From Chromera velia (Eukaryota > Sar > Chromeraceae): a DNA stretch of 19,576 nt. The stretch is taken from positions 37,501-57,076 of the forward strand of contig JAHBMJ010000122.1 in the NCBI GenBank assembly GCA_018398765.1, written 5' to 3'. Positions within the stretch are counted from its first letter, which is position 1; each line of letters starts with the position of its first letter. Below the pieces are notes generated by a model. The model was given only the letters and a program-made list of their open reading frames with translations. It was not told the origin of the DNA and did no database searches. Shown piece by piece: positions 9,191 to 18,972 of the stretch. A program made the translations under genes and the position numbers.

Positions 9191-12100
9191 ATGCTCTCCT
9201 CCAAGATCGGACTCGCTGATATCGCCGACCAGGTGGGTCAAGGCTTTGCACCCTCTGACATAGATGTGAAGAGCCTTTCCTTGGAGTGGAAATTGTGCAC
9301 AGAAAATAGGAGGAGTCACCGTTATATATTTTGTGGATGTGCGGACTGAATTCCTAGGCTTCACTTGCTGTCTCCTGAATTTCGCGTTCTGTACGTGCAG
9401 GTGAAGGGCAAGCGCCTCCTCATGCGATGCGACTTCAACGTCCCCATCAAGGAGGGCGCAGTGACAGACCCGAAGAGAATCAGAGAGACCATCCCAACCA
9501 TCAAGTTTGCTCTTGAGAAGGGCGCAAAGGCCGTCATCCTCATGAGCCACTGCGGCAGACCCGATGGCAAGAAGGAGATGAAGTACACCCTCAAGCCCGT
9601 CGTGCCTGTCCTCGAGGAGCTTCTCGGCAAGAAGGTGACCTTCCTTGATGACTGTGTGGGTGCCGATGTCGAGAAGGCCTGTGCCGACCCTGCAGAGGGC
9701 TCTGTGATTCTTCTCGAGAACCTCCGCTTCCACGTGGCGGAGGAGGGCAAGGGAACCGACGAGAAGGGAGAGAAGATCAAGGCCTCCAAGGAATCCACTG
9801 ACGCCTTCAGAGCCTCCCTCACCAAGTCAGTAAGGCAGGCAGTCAGCAAGGCACGCTTTTCTTTGCAGTCTGACCTGACTCAGTCTGCCCTAATTTGGAC
9901 CGTCAAACTGAGGAGAAAGGGATATCTGTAGTTCCTTTCTGTGTGCACTTGGTAACTCTCACGGGCCAACTGCCGTGCCCTTCCTTCTCCCCTTTTTTCA
10001 TTGAGAGGACGGTCGCGTGAGGGTCCAATGGCCACGTCCTCTGATTTCTTCCTCTGGCTTTTCGTGCGGGTGGATTCGATGGGGGGCATTTTCTTTCTTC
10101 TCCTGTGCCCAGATTATGTTTAGCCATTCATACGGGTCATTGCACGCACGCACACACGTATGCAGGCTCGGAGACATCTTCGTGAACGACGCCTTCGGAA
10201 CTGCCCATCGTGCCCACTCCTCCATGGTCGGAGTCGACCTTCCCATCAAGTCAGTAAGACAGTTACTCTCTCTGAGTTTGCATAGAGGTTTTCGTCGGGC
10301 AGGGGCTTGTTTGGGTGGCAGGCCTTTCCTGAAGGCTCTCTTCTTTTCTGTCTGCTGGGCCGTCATCACTTCTCTGGCCTTTGTCGAATCTTTTAGCCGT
10401 TCGGATGCGGGGGTTGCAGGCATTCCAAGTTATCTCTTCGGTCGCTTGGGAGAGAAACTGTGAAACAAGTTTCCTTCCTTTCTGCATGTGCGATGTGGGC
10501 CAATTTGCGTGTGTTCATGCAGGGCTGCCGGTCTCCTGATGAAGAAGGAGCTGGACTACTTCGGTCGGTTACCTCTCTCTTTTTTTTTTTCGGCTCTCCT
10601 CCGTTTATTTCCTTCGTTCCACCCCTCTCTGTGTCTGTGTGTGTAATGCATTTGTGTGTGCGAACGAAAGACAGGTCTGTGCACTTGCCTTCCCTTCCCG
10701 ACTGCTTGCATCCCTGCATGGTGCGATCGGACGCTCGAAAGCAAGGGGACGATGAGCAAGGAAGAAGTTGTGCAGGCTTTTGAACAAGAAACCAGAGGAG
10801 CGGGTCGGAGAGAGGCAGGCAAGAAGACACACAGTGTTCTTGTGTGCTGTACAGATCTGTGGCGGCTATCTACATCGACTCGACCAGCCCTCTCGCTTCT
10901 CCCAGCTCCTTCAATTCAGCGGCTCTTCTCACTTCTTCCCACACTATCTTGTTCTCTTGAATCCTCTCTGTTTGATCTGCATGATGTCTGCAGGCCAGGC
11001 CCTCGAGAGCCCCCAGAGGCCCTTCCTTGCTATTCTCGGTCAGTCAGTCAGTGAGTCAAGGAGTCAGTCAGCCTGTCTTGTCTGTCCGTCTGTTCGGTAA
11101 TTACTCCGTGAGGAAGTGGGCTTGACTGCCTTGAAGACACTCGGAGAAGAGGACCAGCACCACCATCAGGTGTGCTCCTCTCCCCCGTTCTTTGATGGAA
11201 AAGCTCTTTTCCTTTCCTGCCTTCGTTTCTTGCACACAACACAGCGGGCGTTTACATTTCTCCAGTCAGTTTACATTTCTCCAGTCAGTTCGTGTTGCTT
11301 TTTCCCCCCACTCATCCCACTCACTCTGCCTCTCTTTCTCTTTTTTCCTTTGCAGGAGGCGCCAAGGTTGCCGACAAGATCCAGCTGATCAAGTCCCTCC
11401 TCGACAAGGTCGGTCGGTCGGTTGGTGGGAGAGTGAGCGAGGGAAGTACCGACCGAGCTGGGGTTGCGACGGTCTGGATGGGGACGGTGGCGTAGGGGTG
11501 TGACACGAGTGCGAGTTTTCTTTCTGTGTTTACCCCACGGGCACTTTTCCTGTTCTGTTGTGCCATCCTCATTCGTGCTTTGAATTTTGGGTGAGTGCGT
11601 CAGTGTGTGAATATACGCGTTGATTCTCTGATGCTGTGTAATGTTCTTCTCCAATCCATCTCTTTTCCATACTTTCCTTTTTTTTTTTGAACAGATTTCT
11701 TGGTGTCCCCCTTCTTGCTCATTATCTCCCGCTCAAGACGAGATCGTTTGCCTCTCTTGTCGATCGATGAGCGTGCATGTGTCAATTCCTTCCCTTCTGT
11801 CTGCTCTCTCTCTTTCCGTCTCTTCCTTCCTCGTGCAGGTGAACCTTCTGATTGTTGGAGGCGGTATGGCATACACTTTCTTGAAGGTCCTGAAGGGAAT
11901 GCCCATCGGGTCTTCTCTGTTCGACGAGGAGGGGGCGAAGATCGTGCCTGAGATCATGGAGAAGGCTAAGGAGAAGGGAGTGGAGATCCTCCTCCCTGTG
12001 GACTTCACCTGCGCAGACAAATTCGACCCTGAGGCGAACGTCAGTCAGTCAGTCAGTTAACAGGGCAGTGAGTGAGTCTGTCATTGAAGTAGTGGGTGAG

Positions 12101-12730
12101 GCAGTCCGAAGCAGGATCTGTATATCGATAGCTGTGCTGGAGAAGAACCTGAAAGCGAAGCCATCCTTTCTGAGGATTGTCCGCCTTTCTTCACCCACTC
12201 TGTTTCTCTTTCATTTTTGCCCTTCTTCTTCTTCTTCTTCCGGGCCGACCTCTCTTCTTTTTTCCCGACGCCCTACCTCAATCTGTCAACTTGTCTTCTT
12301 TTCCTGTCTTGTCTTCCTGCCCGTCTGGTTTTTTTTTTCAATCAATCGACGGATCGAGCGACTGCAGACCCAGGCCGCCGAGGAAGCTGCCGGAATTCCC
12401 GACGGCTGGATGGGTCTGGACTGTGGCCCCAAGTCGATTGAGAACGCGAAGGCGATGATCGGAAAGGCCAAGACGATCGTTTGGAATGGCCCCCAGGGTG
12501 TCTTTGAGTTCCCCAAATTCGCTGTGGGGTCCAACTCCTTCCTCGAGGCCTGCGTTGAGGCCACCAAGGGGGGCGCAGTGACCATCGTGGGAGGAGGAGA
12601 CACCGCAGCCCTGGTGGAGCAGCAGGGGAAGTCCGCTGGATTCTCCCACGTGTCCACAGGTGGCGGCGCCTCTCTGGAGCTTCTCGAGGGCAAGGAGCTT
12701 CCTGGCGTCCTCGCTCTTTCCTCTAAGTAA
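9191..12730 (+). CDS. PGK: Phosphoglycerate kinase, cytosolic type, eight exons
   Basis: Catalyses reversible phosphate transfer between 1,3-bisphosphoglycerate and ADP in glycolysis/gluconeogenesis. Exons: 9191-9232, 9401-9825, 10166-10249, 10523-10563, 10994-11038, 11356-11408, 11839-12039 and 12368-12730, encoding 417 aa, the usual length for a eukaryotic cytosolic enzyme. Family motifs in order: RCDFNVP (23-29), SHCGRPDG (63-70), ENLRFH (120-125), [15 protein letters not shown] (164-178), GGAKVADKI (213-221), LDCGPKS (314-320), [10 protein letters not shown] (336-345), GGGDTAAL (372-379) and [13 protein letters not shown] (393-405). There is no N-terminal extension, so cytosolic location is inferred. 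Cys65 replaces the Leu common in SHLGRPDG. Seven introns of 168-430 bases all end in TGCAG; six of seven start GTC rather than GTA/GTG. The start is the first ATG that opens the conserved N-terminal reading. Confidence 0.97.
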
Positions 12731-13650
12731 ACGTGCAGGCAGATAGCGAAGCACAGAAAAGGGGGGGGAGGGTGGATTGACAGGGTGTCGTAGTAAGTAG
12801 TCAGTCAGACCAGCAGCATGAATGAATGCGAGAAAACGCTGAAGAGGAGCAGTTCACCGTCAGATGACGTCAGCAAAAGAGGGGTTTGTGGGAGAGGAGG
12901 GAAGGAATGGATGGGTGAACGAGAGTCAGGAGTGCTTTACAGAGGAAGAGAGAAAGAAGGGGGGCGCTTGCCAATGTGCGACACCTCTGCTTTTTCTCTT
13001 CCTCCCTCCTCTTCTCCTCTGTCTGTTCATGAAGGAACGACTAACTCAAATCCCTCTTTCGTGACAGCCCCCACAGGAACGAAAATGAGCAAAGAAAAGG
13101 TGCAACAGGAAGGGGAAAAAAGGGACTCTGAATGCTCTCACTCTGCAGTCTCGACTAATGACAGGAGGGAGGGGGTGGGTGACGGGTCCGTGGATTGATC
13201 TTAGTAGTTGTGTATGAGCGATAAGTTTTTTCCCTTTACAAAGAAAAGCAGTCACATCTTTAATGGATGGATCTTTTGACTCCTGCCAAGTTCATGCATG
13301 CCTCCCTGCATGTGTGCTCTTAATTTCTGTTGTCCGTCTTTCTTCTGCATGCATTTGTTTCACTGCACTTCCTTCCTGTGTGTCCTCCTCCACACTTTCT
13401 CTGTCTGCATGTGTCCTTCTGTCTCTCTGCAAGCTGCATTGGGAAGAAGACCTCCGAAGAAAGAAACGCCAGTCAACACCAGAACAAACCGAAGTGGATT
13501 TCTTTCCCGCTTTTTGATCTTTTCTCTTTGATGAAATCGTTGAGGATCGAGGGCTTATCCGTCCGTTTGTCCTTCATTCCAAATTTCCAACCCTACACCG
13601 TGGTTTTCTCCAAGCTTCAACTGTCCATCAAACTCAATCAAAGCTTTTGT
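12731..13650. other. PGK 3' flank, no gene seen
   Basis: This stretch follows the PGK stop and presumably includes its 3' UTR. It holds short CAGT tetramers (12800), a G-run (12762-12770), one TGCATGCA (13346-13353) and open frames without protein-like composition. I see no supported gene. Confidence 0.6.
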
Positions 13651-14170
13651 TAAAACTTCAAACCACTTTAATAATAGCGTAGTTCAGATTCTGATTTCAG
13701 TAGCAATACAAGTGATACCTAGAGCAATTATTTATGCCGATACCCTACGAATCCGGGTCATATCCACTAAGAATTTCTAGAAAAATTTAGTGGAATTTAT
13801 GTATAAAATCTAGAAAATATTCTAGAAGATATTTAATACTAAAATTTAGCTAGAAATTCATTGTAGAATGTGGAATTTATTTGTCTACATGCATGGATCT
13901 ATAGACTAGTATAGACATGGATTCCATTGAATAATTTAAGTTCATTGATTTCCACAAAATCAGAATTCCACAACTCTACTACTATAGTGAATCTATGCAG
14001 GAAACACTAGGTTGGCCAGAGCCTATACGGCTTACCGGCTTTAACTTGAACCTCATACATCATCATCATCATAGTAGTACTAAATGTTTTTACACATGAT
14101 TTAAAGTGATTGCTAGAACGATTGACTTTTACTTGAAGATTTCCAATCTTTTTCGTAGTCTTTTTCTTCA
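13651..14170. other. Second AT-rich island with an imperfect inverted repeat
   Basis: The composition becomes AT-rich with many CTAGAA-type words. ATTCTGATTT at 13688-13697 is the exact reverse complement of AAATCAGAAT at 13957-13966. Outside them GTAG (13679-13682) matches CTAC (13976-13979). This bounds roughly 300 bases and could be a non-autonomous element, but 10 bp may arise by chance in AT-rich DNA. A CAT trinucleotide run lies near 14058. No coding frame was seen. Confidence 0.35.
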
Positions 14171-14440
14171 TTCATTCTATATTGCAACTTTGTAAGGTAT
14201 GCAAGAAGGCGCACATGCAGCCTGCGCATTGATTTCATCAACATCTTACACCTTTGCACTACAAAAAGAAAGACATGCCGGAAAAGTGGATCGAATACGG
14301 GATCAGCAAATCACAGCCAGCGCCAGTGAGAAACCACCTCTCCTTCGATTGATGCACACATGACAAGGATCATTTGAAGCATCGCCAGGATAAACACGAT
14401 GGCCGGACCTTTTTGGTCAGACGGCGCCATGCATGCACTT
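14171..14440. other. No gene seen
   Basis: Balanced-composition DNA without a plausible coding frame. It carries one TGCATGCA at 14430-14437, directly before the minisatellite. Confidence 0.5.
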
Positions 14441-14768
14441 CACTTTAATTCAAGGGAAGGGTGGGTGTGGGCAGAAGTTGACCGAAACGAAGTGCACTTT
14501 AATTCAAGGGAAGGGTGGGTGTGGGCAGAAGTTGACCGAAACGAAGTGCACTTTAATTCAAGGGAAGGGTGGGTGTGGGCAGAAGTTGACCGAAACGAAG
14601 TGCACTTTAATTCAAGGGAAGGGTGGGTGTGGGCAGAAGTTGACCGAAACGAAGTGCACTTTAATTCAAGGGAAGGGTGGGTGTGGGCAGAAGTTGACCG
14701 AAACGAAGTGCACTTTAATTCAAGGGAAGGGTGGGTGTGGGCATGCAGAAGTTGACCGAAACGAAGTG
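14441..14768. repeat. 54-bp minisatellite, six copies
   Basis: Unit starts at 14441, 14495, 14549, 14603, 14657 and 14711. Each begins CACTTTAATTCAAGGGAAGG and ends with CGAAACGAAGTG. The copies look identical except the last, which carries a 4-base insertion (GGGCATGCAGAAG for GGGCAGAAG), making it 58 bases. Because 54 is divisible by three, several frames stay open on both strands (for example repeats of REGWVWAEVDRNEVHFNS). No start or splice context makes any of them convincing as coding. Confidence 0.95.
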
Positions 14769-15235
14769 CAAACTCTGAGGATGGAAAGGGGAATGAGGGG
14801 CGAGTGATAGAGGTGCCAAGATCTTGATCAGATCTGACGAGACACCAGAAAGACACCGGAACAAACTGGGGGCATCGGTCGATCGGTCGATTGATCGAAC
14901 GAGGGGGGGAATGGGCGTACGCGGCGAAGCGAAAAAAAGAACCAAGCAACGCGTGGGTTCCCCTGGCATCTGCAAAGAAAAGACAGAGGGAAGAGAGAAC
15001 AAGATTTGCACAAAAATATGCATCTGCGTATGCAAGCGAACCAACCACTTCTCAGGGCTGGCAAATGCGTGCGACATACGGAACGTTGGCATGAGCACAA
15101 GCATTGGAGGAGTTCACACAACAACGCACACAAACAAGGCACCAAATGAAACAGTTAAAGTGGTGGAAACGTAAGTTGGGTCTCTCTTTTTGAAAATGCG
15201 TGTGTGTTCGTGTGTGCGTTCGTCCCCCCGCCCCC
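14769..15235. other. No gene seen; GATC-rich short repeats
   Basis: Between the minisatellite and the CT/GT tract I find no supported gene. Short GATC-containing near-palindromes occur at about 14819-14836 and 14874-14900 (CGGTCGATCGGTCGATTGAT). Confidence 0.5.
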
Positions 15236-15245
15236 CCCCCTCCCT

Positions 15246-15283
<38 letters not shown>

Positions 15284-15355
15284 CTCTTTCTGTCTGTCTC
15301 TCTCTGTCTCTTTCTCTCTCTCTCTTTCTCTCTCTCTTTCTTTCTCCCTCTCCGA

Positions 15356-15405
<50 letters not shown>
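15236..15405. repeat. Compound (CT)n-(GT)n microsatellite, first copy
   Basis: C-rich sequence passes into a CT run at 15252-15280, interrupted CT/TTTC sequence, (CT)10 at 15356-15375 and (GT)15 at 15376-15405. It lies just 3' of the first copy of the rhodopsin terminal exon. Confidence 0.95.
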
Positions 15406-15407
<2 letters not shown>

Positions 15408-15507
15408 ACGTCTGCGAGCTTTCCCCCAACCGCCAATGTGTACGTGAAGTTCCCTTCTAAAGAAAGACAGAGATATTTTTCTGACAGACGAACGGACGGA
15501 CGGACCT

Positions 15508-15719
15508 CTACAGGGTGTCTGCTGAGCTCCCACTGAGGACGATGAAGCCGAAGACCGCCTTGGAGATAAAGTCTAGCCACGCGTAGCTGATCACCTCCCA
15601 GTAGACCGACATGACCATCAGACCCTCGGAGGCCACCCACACGACAGGATAGAGACTCCAGAGAACAAGCAGCATTGTGCACAGAAGTTTGCTCTGTTCC
15701 TTCACGTCGGCATCAACAG
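15508..15719 (-). pseudogene. Extra copy of the rhodopsin last exon (helices F and G), probably an assembly duplicate
   Basis: This segment matches the functional last exon at 16549-16760, shifted by 1041 bases, including the retinal-lysine motif (LDFISKAVFGF), the TAG stop and the acceptor ATGCAG. No copy of the first exon (helices A-E) precedes it. It is therefore not a gene by itself. Either contigs overlap without being merged at the single N (16254) or there is a real tandem duplication supplying an alternative last exon. Confidence 0.85.
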
Positions 15720-16253
15720 CTGCATGTATCCAGAGGAGGAGATAGGGAGTGCATGAAGGAACAGGAGAACAGAGAAAAGTTCTGGTAAAGGAAGAGCAGT
15801 GAGGCCGACCAGAGTGCCACGTCTCTCTTCAGTCGAGCGGCAGAGCCTGTTTCGTTTTCATTTGTACAGCTGTCCCTTCCTCTCTTGACCCTATTCCGCA
15901 ATCTCTTTTCCCTCATGTCTACAAAAACCATTCATTTTCCATATGCCTGATTGCCCTCCTTTTCTGTTCAGACGTCACTCAATTTGAGACTTCTCGTTCT
16001 GTCTATTTCGCCAGAGAGACGCATTCTCTTTCCTTTCCCCCCTTCCCTGTCTTTTTACTCGAACGTGCACACGCGCGCGCGCAGACGCGCACAGTCACTC
16101 ATTCATTCACTCACACCTAATCTTCCATCTACGGAACGGGAGACAAAGACAGAGGCTGGCAGGCGACGCAAGGCAAGGCAGCACTCAAGTCCCAAGCAAA
16201 CAGAAGGTAGGAGATAGGTCAAGCGCTAAAGTGAAAGAAAAAAAAGGCCTTCC

Positions 16254-16254
16254 N
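16254..16254. other. Single undetermined base, likely a contig join
   Basis: One N sits exactly where the first copy of the direct duplication stops and the second starts inside a CT repeat. That is what a scaffold join of two overlapping contigs would look like. Confidence 0.85.
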
Positions 16255-16256
<2 letters not shown>

Positions 16257-16312
<56 letters not shown>

Positions 16313-16384
16313 CTCTTTCTGTCTGTCTCTCTCTGTCTCTTTCTCTCTCTCTCTTTCTCTCTCTCTTTCTTTCTCCCTCTCCGA

Positions 16385-16446
<62 letters not shown>
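16257..16446. repeat. Compound (CT)n-(GT)n microsatellite, second copy
   Basis: A CT run at 16257-16309, interrupted CT/TTTC sequence identical to the first copy, (CT)10 at 16385-16404 and (GT)21 at 16405-16446. Confidence 0.95.
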
Positions 16447-16448
<2 letters not shown>

Positions 16449-16548
16449 ACGTCTGCGAGCTTTCCCCCAACCGCCAATGTGTACGTGAAGTTCCCTTCTA
16501 AAGAAAGACAGAGATATTTTTCTGACAGACGAACGGACGGACGGACCT

Positions 16549-17801
16549 CTACAGGGTGTCTGCTGAGCTCCCACTGAGGACGATGAAGCCGAAGACCGCC
16601 TTGGAGATAAAGTCTAGCCACGCGTAGCTGATCACCTCCCAGTAGACCGACATGACCATCAGACCCTCGGAGGCCACCCACACGACAGGATAGAGACTCC
16701 AGAGAACAAGCAGCATTGTGCACAGAAGTTTGCTCTGTTCCTTCACGTCGGCATCAACAGCTGCATGTATCCAGAGGAGGAGATAGGGAGTGCATGAAGG
16801 AACAGGAGAACAGAGAAAAGTTCTGGTAAAGGAAGAGCAGTGAGGCCGACCAGAGTGCCACGTCTCTCTTCAGTCGAGCGGCAGAGCCTGTTTCGTTTTC
16901 ATTTGTACAGCTGTCCCTTCCTCTCTTGACCCTATTCCGCAATCTCTTTTCCCTCATGTCTACAAAAACCATTCATTTTCCATATGCCTGATTGCCCTCC
17001 TTTTCTGTTCAGACGTCACTCAATTTGAGACTTCTCGTTCTGTCTATTTCGCCAGAGAGACGCATTCTCTTTCCTTTCCCCCCTTCCCTGTCTTTTTACT
17101 CGAACGTGCACACGCGCGCGCGCAGACGCGCACAGTCACTCATTCATTCACTCACACCTAATCTTCCATCTACGGAACGGGAGACAAAGACAGAGGCTGG
17201 CAGGCGACGCAAGGCAAGGCAGCACTCAAGTCCCAAGCAAACAGAAGGTAGGAGATAGGTCAAGCGCTAAAGTGAAAGAAAAAAAAGGCCTTCCTTTACA
17301 AGCCCCCCATACCCCTTCCTCCCTCCCTCTCCTCTCACATTTTCGCGTCGATTCCTCTGCAAAGTCCTGGAACGTTGTCATGAGTGCGTGGGCAACAGGG
17401 AGCATGAAGAAGCACCCGAGTGCGAAAAGATACCACCGTGCGCCCTCCTCCTGGTACCCTGCCAGATACCCTGCTGCTATCATCAGGACATCAAACCCAA
17501 TTGGGTACAGCATCTCCCTCAGAGGTGTCCCAGAGACCAGACCTAGGTCCAGAATCAAAAGAGGGGTCGTCAGTGCCCAGTCAAAGTATCGTGCATAGTA
17601 GAATGGCCGCTCCCCCACCATCTCTATGCCGTAGCCTCTCCACATGAGGACATAGGAGACAAACGCAATGACCACAACAGAGGTCGCCACAGCTTTGCTA
17701 GTCCGTTTGCCGGGTTCACTTGTGACCAAGATGAAGATGAAGGCTGCTGCAGCAAGCCCGAAGACGATGGTGGTGACCAACAGAGGATACTTCCCGAACA
17801 T
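16549..17801 (-). CDS. Type-1 (microbial) rhodopsin, predicted light-driven proton pump
   Basis: A seven-helix retinal protein of the plasma or an internal membrane, predicted to export H+ in light. Exon 1 (17801-17339) encodes helices A-E; exon 2 (16760-16549) encodes helices F-G. The 578-base intron runs from donor GTGAGA to acceptor ATGCAG, with phase 1 agreeing on both sides (224 aa). In bacteriorhodopsin terms, helix C (ARYFDWALTTPLLILDLGL) has R71 (R82), D74 (D85 acceptor), T78 (T89) and D85 (D96 donor). Helix F has WSLYPVVW (175-182). Helix G has E196 (E204), D204 (D212) and the Schiff-base lysine K208 (K216). L82 at the tuning position suggests green absorption. The start follows an in-frame TAG; an upstream exon cannot be excluded. 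The helix-C pattern resembles fungal and protist pumps. Expression and retinal supply are not visible here. Confidence 0.93.
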
Positions 17802-18234
17802 CTTTGCTTCCCCGAAGAGACAACGGATGAACAGACTCAGTCGGTCAGGGAGCCTCTACTCTACACCTTCACTCTTTTATTTGGCGCCCAGTCACGAGGC
17901 TGAATGGGCTTCTCTCCAGCAGAGTGACTAGCCAGGGAGTCCCCTTTTCTCTTCTACTTGGACAAGAGTGCACGGAATGAGCTTGCGGAAAAAATTGTAG
18001 TCAGATCTATAGATCAATCGCTGTTCGTATCAACCCAGAGCAGGAGAGAACGTTCTTATACCTGATCGAGGACTCCACAGCCGGAAGAATCCATGCAAAT
18101 ATTGGTCACAATGTCACAGGGCCAGCAAGTGACGAGAGAAGAATGTCGAATGATGTCGAATGGTTCTGAGTAGTAGTCATTTTCATACGCAAGAAATGGA
18201 TGTGTTGTTTGAAGAGACGCAGCGTTTCTAGACA

Positions 18235-18380
18235 CCGCGGCGTTTGTGTGTAAACGCCGCGGGGAAAAAACTTGGAGGAGAAGGGGAGGACCGCGACGCG
18301 CCGCTCCGCCCGTCGAGCAAGTTTCCGCGGCGGGTCCGCCGCGGAGCGGCGGGACCGTCGCCTTTTTCTCTCCGCGGCGG
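18235..18380. repeat. GC-rich cluster of CCGCGGCG inverted repeats
   Basis: CCGCGGCGTTT (18235-18245) and AAACGCCGCGG (18252-18262) form a perfect 11-bp stem with a 6-base loop. CCGCGGCG (18325-18332) and CGCCGCGG (18337-18344) form an 8-bp stem with a 4-base loop. CCGCTCCGC (18301-18309) pairs with GCGGAGCGG (18341-18349). Another CCGCGGCGG lies at 18372-18380. The island contrasts sharply with the surrounding composition. Confidence 0.85.
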
Positions 18381-18443
18381 CATCGAAAAAAAAAAAAGTG
18401 GATTGTCGAGACGACGAGATCGAGTCCGCCAAGTGTTGCTCTG

Positions 18444-18467
18444 ACAGCTCTCAGCCCAGAGAGCTGT
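18444..18467. repeat. Perfect 9-bp hairpin
   Basis: ACAGCTCTC (18444-18452) and GAGAGCTGT (18459-18467) are exact reverse complements separated by AGCCCA. It lies about 180 bases before the ATG of the plus-strand gene and could be in its 5' UTR or promoter. Confidence 0.7.
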
Positions 18468-18648
18468 ACAGATTCTTGTCAAGCGATCAACTGAGAGCAG
18501 CGGGCTCAACCTGTCAAAGGAACATTCATCTATATTAGTGTGCTTCCATGAATACCAAGTTCAATACTTCACAGTTGAATCTGCTCACTCGACTCTGAAT
18601 TTTTGCGAAGGTGACAGTCTGCCCGGACTGTCTTACCGTCTAAGTCTC

Positions 18649-18899
18649 ATGGCGCCCAAACGAAAAGCGCCTGACTCTGGCGCGAAGACGACGCAGTCTC
18701 AGAAGTTCTTGAAGTTCTTTGTTGCCGCAGAGAAGAAAGGGGAGGGGGCCGCCAAGGCCGACCAGCCATTACTCGGTGGCCTTATGCCTCCAGCCGCCCA
18801 GAAATCTCCTCGGCAGTCCTCCCCTCAACAGTCTCCTCGGAGTGTGAATGTGAGTGTGAGTGTAAGTGTGAGTGTGAGTGTGAGTATGAGTGTGTATAA

Positions 18900-18972
<73 letters not shown>

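Larger units (their letters stand above)
15252..17294. repeat. Direct duplication of about 1.02 kb around a single N
   Basis: Copy 1 is 15252-16253 and copy 2 is 16255-17294. From 15406-16253 against 16447-17294 I see no difference (constant offset 1041). The copies differ only in microsatellite length: (GT)15 against (GT)21, and a CT run of 29 against 53 bases. Copy 1 ends and copy 2 begins exactly at the N. Confidence 0.92.
17802..18648. promoter_or_regulatory. Divergent intergenic region between rhodopsin and the plus-strand gene
   Basis: The two start codons face away from each other across these 847 bases. An element reading GGAAAAAATTGTAGTCAGAT (17987-18006) closely matches one upstream of PGK (8992-9010). 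GC-rich hairpins occupy 18235-18380. Open frames here overlap the hairpins and are not convincing. Regulatory function is inferred from position. Confidence 0.45.

Noticed and set aside
14440-15048. 202-codon minus-strand open frame through the minisatellite
   Set aside because: It stays open because the 54-bp unit is divisible by three. The non-repeat remainder does not look coding.
15114-16723. RERERE/THTHTH frames running from the rhodopsin last exon into the CT/GT tracts
   Set aside because: These are microsatellite readings in frames other than the rhodopsin frame, which stops at the TAG at 15508-15510 and 16549-16551.
18538-18648. Upstream extension of the 18649 gene to an ATG-less start at 18538
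   Set aside because: The extra 37 codons begin at a non-ATG codon and do not look like the basic, disordered region that follows. The ATG at 18649 opens a typical nuclear-protein N terminus.
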